Positions 63,391 through 64,000 of a stretch of DNA of 64,000 bases are shown in pieces (the stretch's first letter is position 1; each line of letters begins with the position of its first letter). The translations under genes were made by a program, and so were the position numbers. The notes beneath the pieces are model-generated. The model searched no databases, was not told where the DNA came from, and saw only the letters and a list, made by a program, of their open reading frames with translations. Source of the stretch: Parelaphostrongylus tenuis (Eukaryota > Nematoda > Chromadorea > Rhabditida > Metastrongylidae); the NCBI GenBank assembly GCA_019055375.1, contig JAHQIW010001219.1:124001-188000 (forward strand). Direction: 5' to 3'.

Positions 63391-64000
63391 TTGATTTGTT
63401 TGCGCTTTAACAAATCTGTGTCAGGACCAACATAAACATGAGGTACAAACGACGGTTAAGAAAATGCTGTATTCTAACAATTATTTCGCTTCAGAGTGAT
63501 TAGAATCAATAATTCCTAACGAATTACCGACATACACAGGGTTGTTAATAATGTTTATTCGGCTTACGCTTTGACGTCTTCATGTTCCTCAGAACCGATT
63601 GACACAAGTCGATGGTCCGTCCACAGTCATGTGTCTTCGCGGATTCCTCGTAGTCGTGTCGCATAGGGTCCAATTCAGTGGTGCACCGCTTTAATGAGAG
63701 CCTCACTCGGCAGTGTCGCTTCTATAGAGCATAGTTGCTACTGATTGTTTATTGTGAAGACTCGAATATTCGATGTGAACTACCGACCCATCCTGAGGCA
63801 GACGAAGATGTGAAAACTTTAGCTGAAAAATATGGTTGCTAAGGTCATGTAAGCTCACATCATGTAAGCTCACAACTTTTTGGAAAATAATGGATGTTTA
63901 CATCGAGGTCAAAGAATGGTCGAGTTCTAAAGTATATTAATTCGCTACGTGCTATGATATAATACACAAATGCAAAAACATCAGTGTCGGTGAACAATCG

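Larger units (their letters stand above)
62416..64000. other. 3' UTR and intergenic flank
   Basis: Apart from the hairpin and AATAAA cluster nothing is supportable. A 14-bp unit, ATGTAAGCTCACAT/CATGTAAGCTCACA, is repeated in tandem at about 63848-63875. No neighbouring gene recognised. Confidence 0.4.

Noticed and set aside
1..64000. CRISPR arrays, bacterial operons, phage or viral genes
   Set aside because: No regularly spaced direct repeats, no long intronless genes, and the only gene is an intron-rich nematode channel.

Overview
The window is a piece of nematode genome, most likely a clade V (strongylid or hookworm-like) worm. The evidence is one metazoan gene split by small phase-compatible GT-AG introns with nematode-type acceptors (TTTTCAG, TTTTAG), AT-rich non-coding DNA, and abundant mariner, Penelope-like and tRNA-derived repeat debris. 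The species assignment is inference; nothing bacterial or viral is seen.

The only gene I can support is on the + strand and fills almost the whole window: an ERG-type (KCNH) voltage-gated potassium channel, the orthologue of C. elegans unc-103. I traced 21 coding exons from 1216 to 62292. Every splice junction keeps phase and the summed CDS is 2316 nt including the stop (771 aa). Exons 2-12 encode the pre-S1 segment, S1-S6, the pore (TSIGFGN filter) and the C-linker. Exons 12-15 encode the cyclic-nucleotide-binding homology domain. Exons 16-21 encode the variable tail with a short coiled coil.

The 5' half (1399-42282) is one giant intron if exon 1a (1216-1398) is used. Inside it lies a strong alternative first exon (18622-18846) and a weaker candidate (11292-11408). 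Both end in phase 0 and could splice directly to exon 2 at 42283. This gives channels that differ only in the N-terminus, as is known for unc-103 in C. elegans. No exon resembling a PAS (eag) domain was found.

The introns hold old repeats. There are three mariner remnants on the minus strand (1953-2410, 7413-7790, 13600-14180). A diverged TIR-element family has copies at 15417-16275 and 29181-30332 and fragments at 37500-37590 and 55490-56110. A foldback element lies at 37185-37870. A tRNA-derived SINE-like family is present at about 10.4-10.8, 32.6-33.3, 39.7-39.9 and 51.7-51.9 kb. A second tRNA-like palindrome lies at 44681-44866. Penelope-like retroelement debris includes an RT fragment at 39985-40275 and a striking head-to-head pair of GIY-YIG-encoding copies at 57058-58500. 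Several AT/TG microsatellites are also present.

The 3' flank (62293-64000) probably holds the 3' UTR, perhaps with a small intron right after the stop, a strong hairpin, and AATAAA motifs near 63362. I recognise no neighbouring gene. No CRISPR array, rRNA or credible functional tRNA gene was seen.
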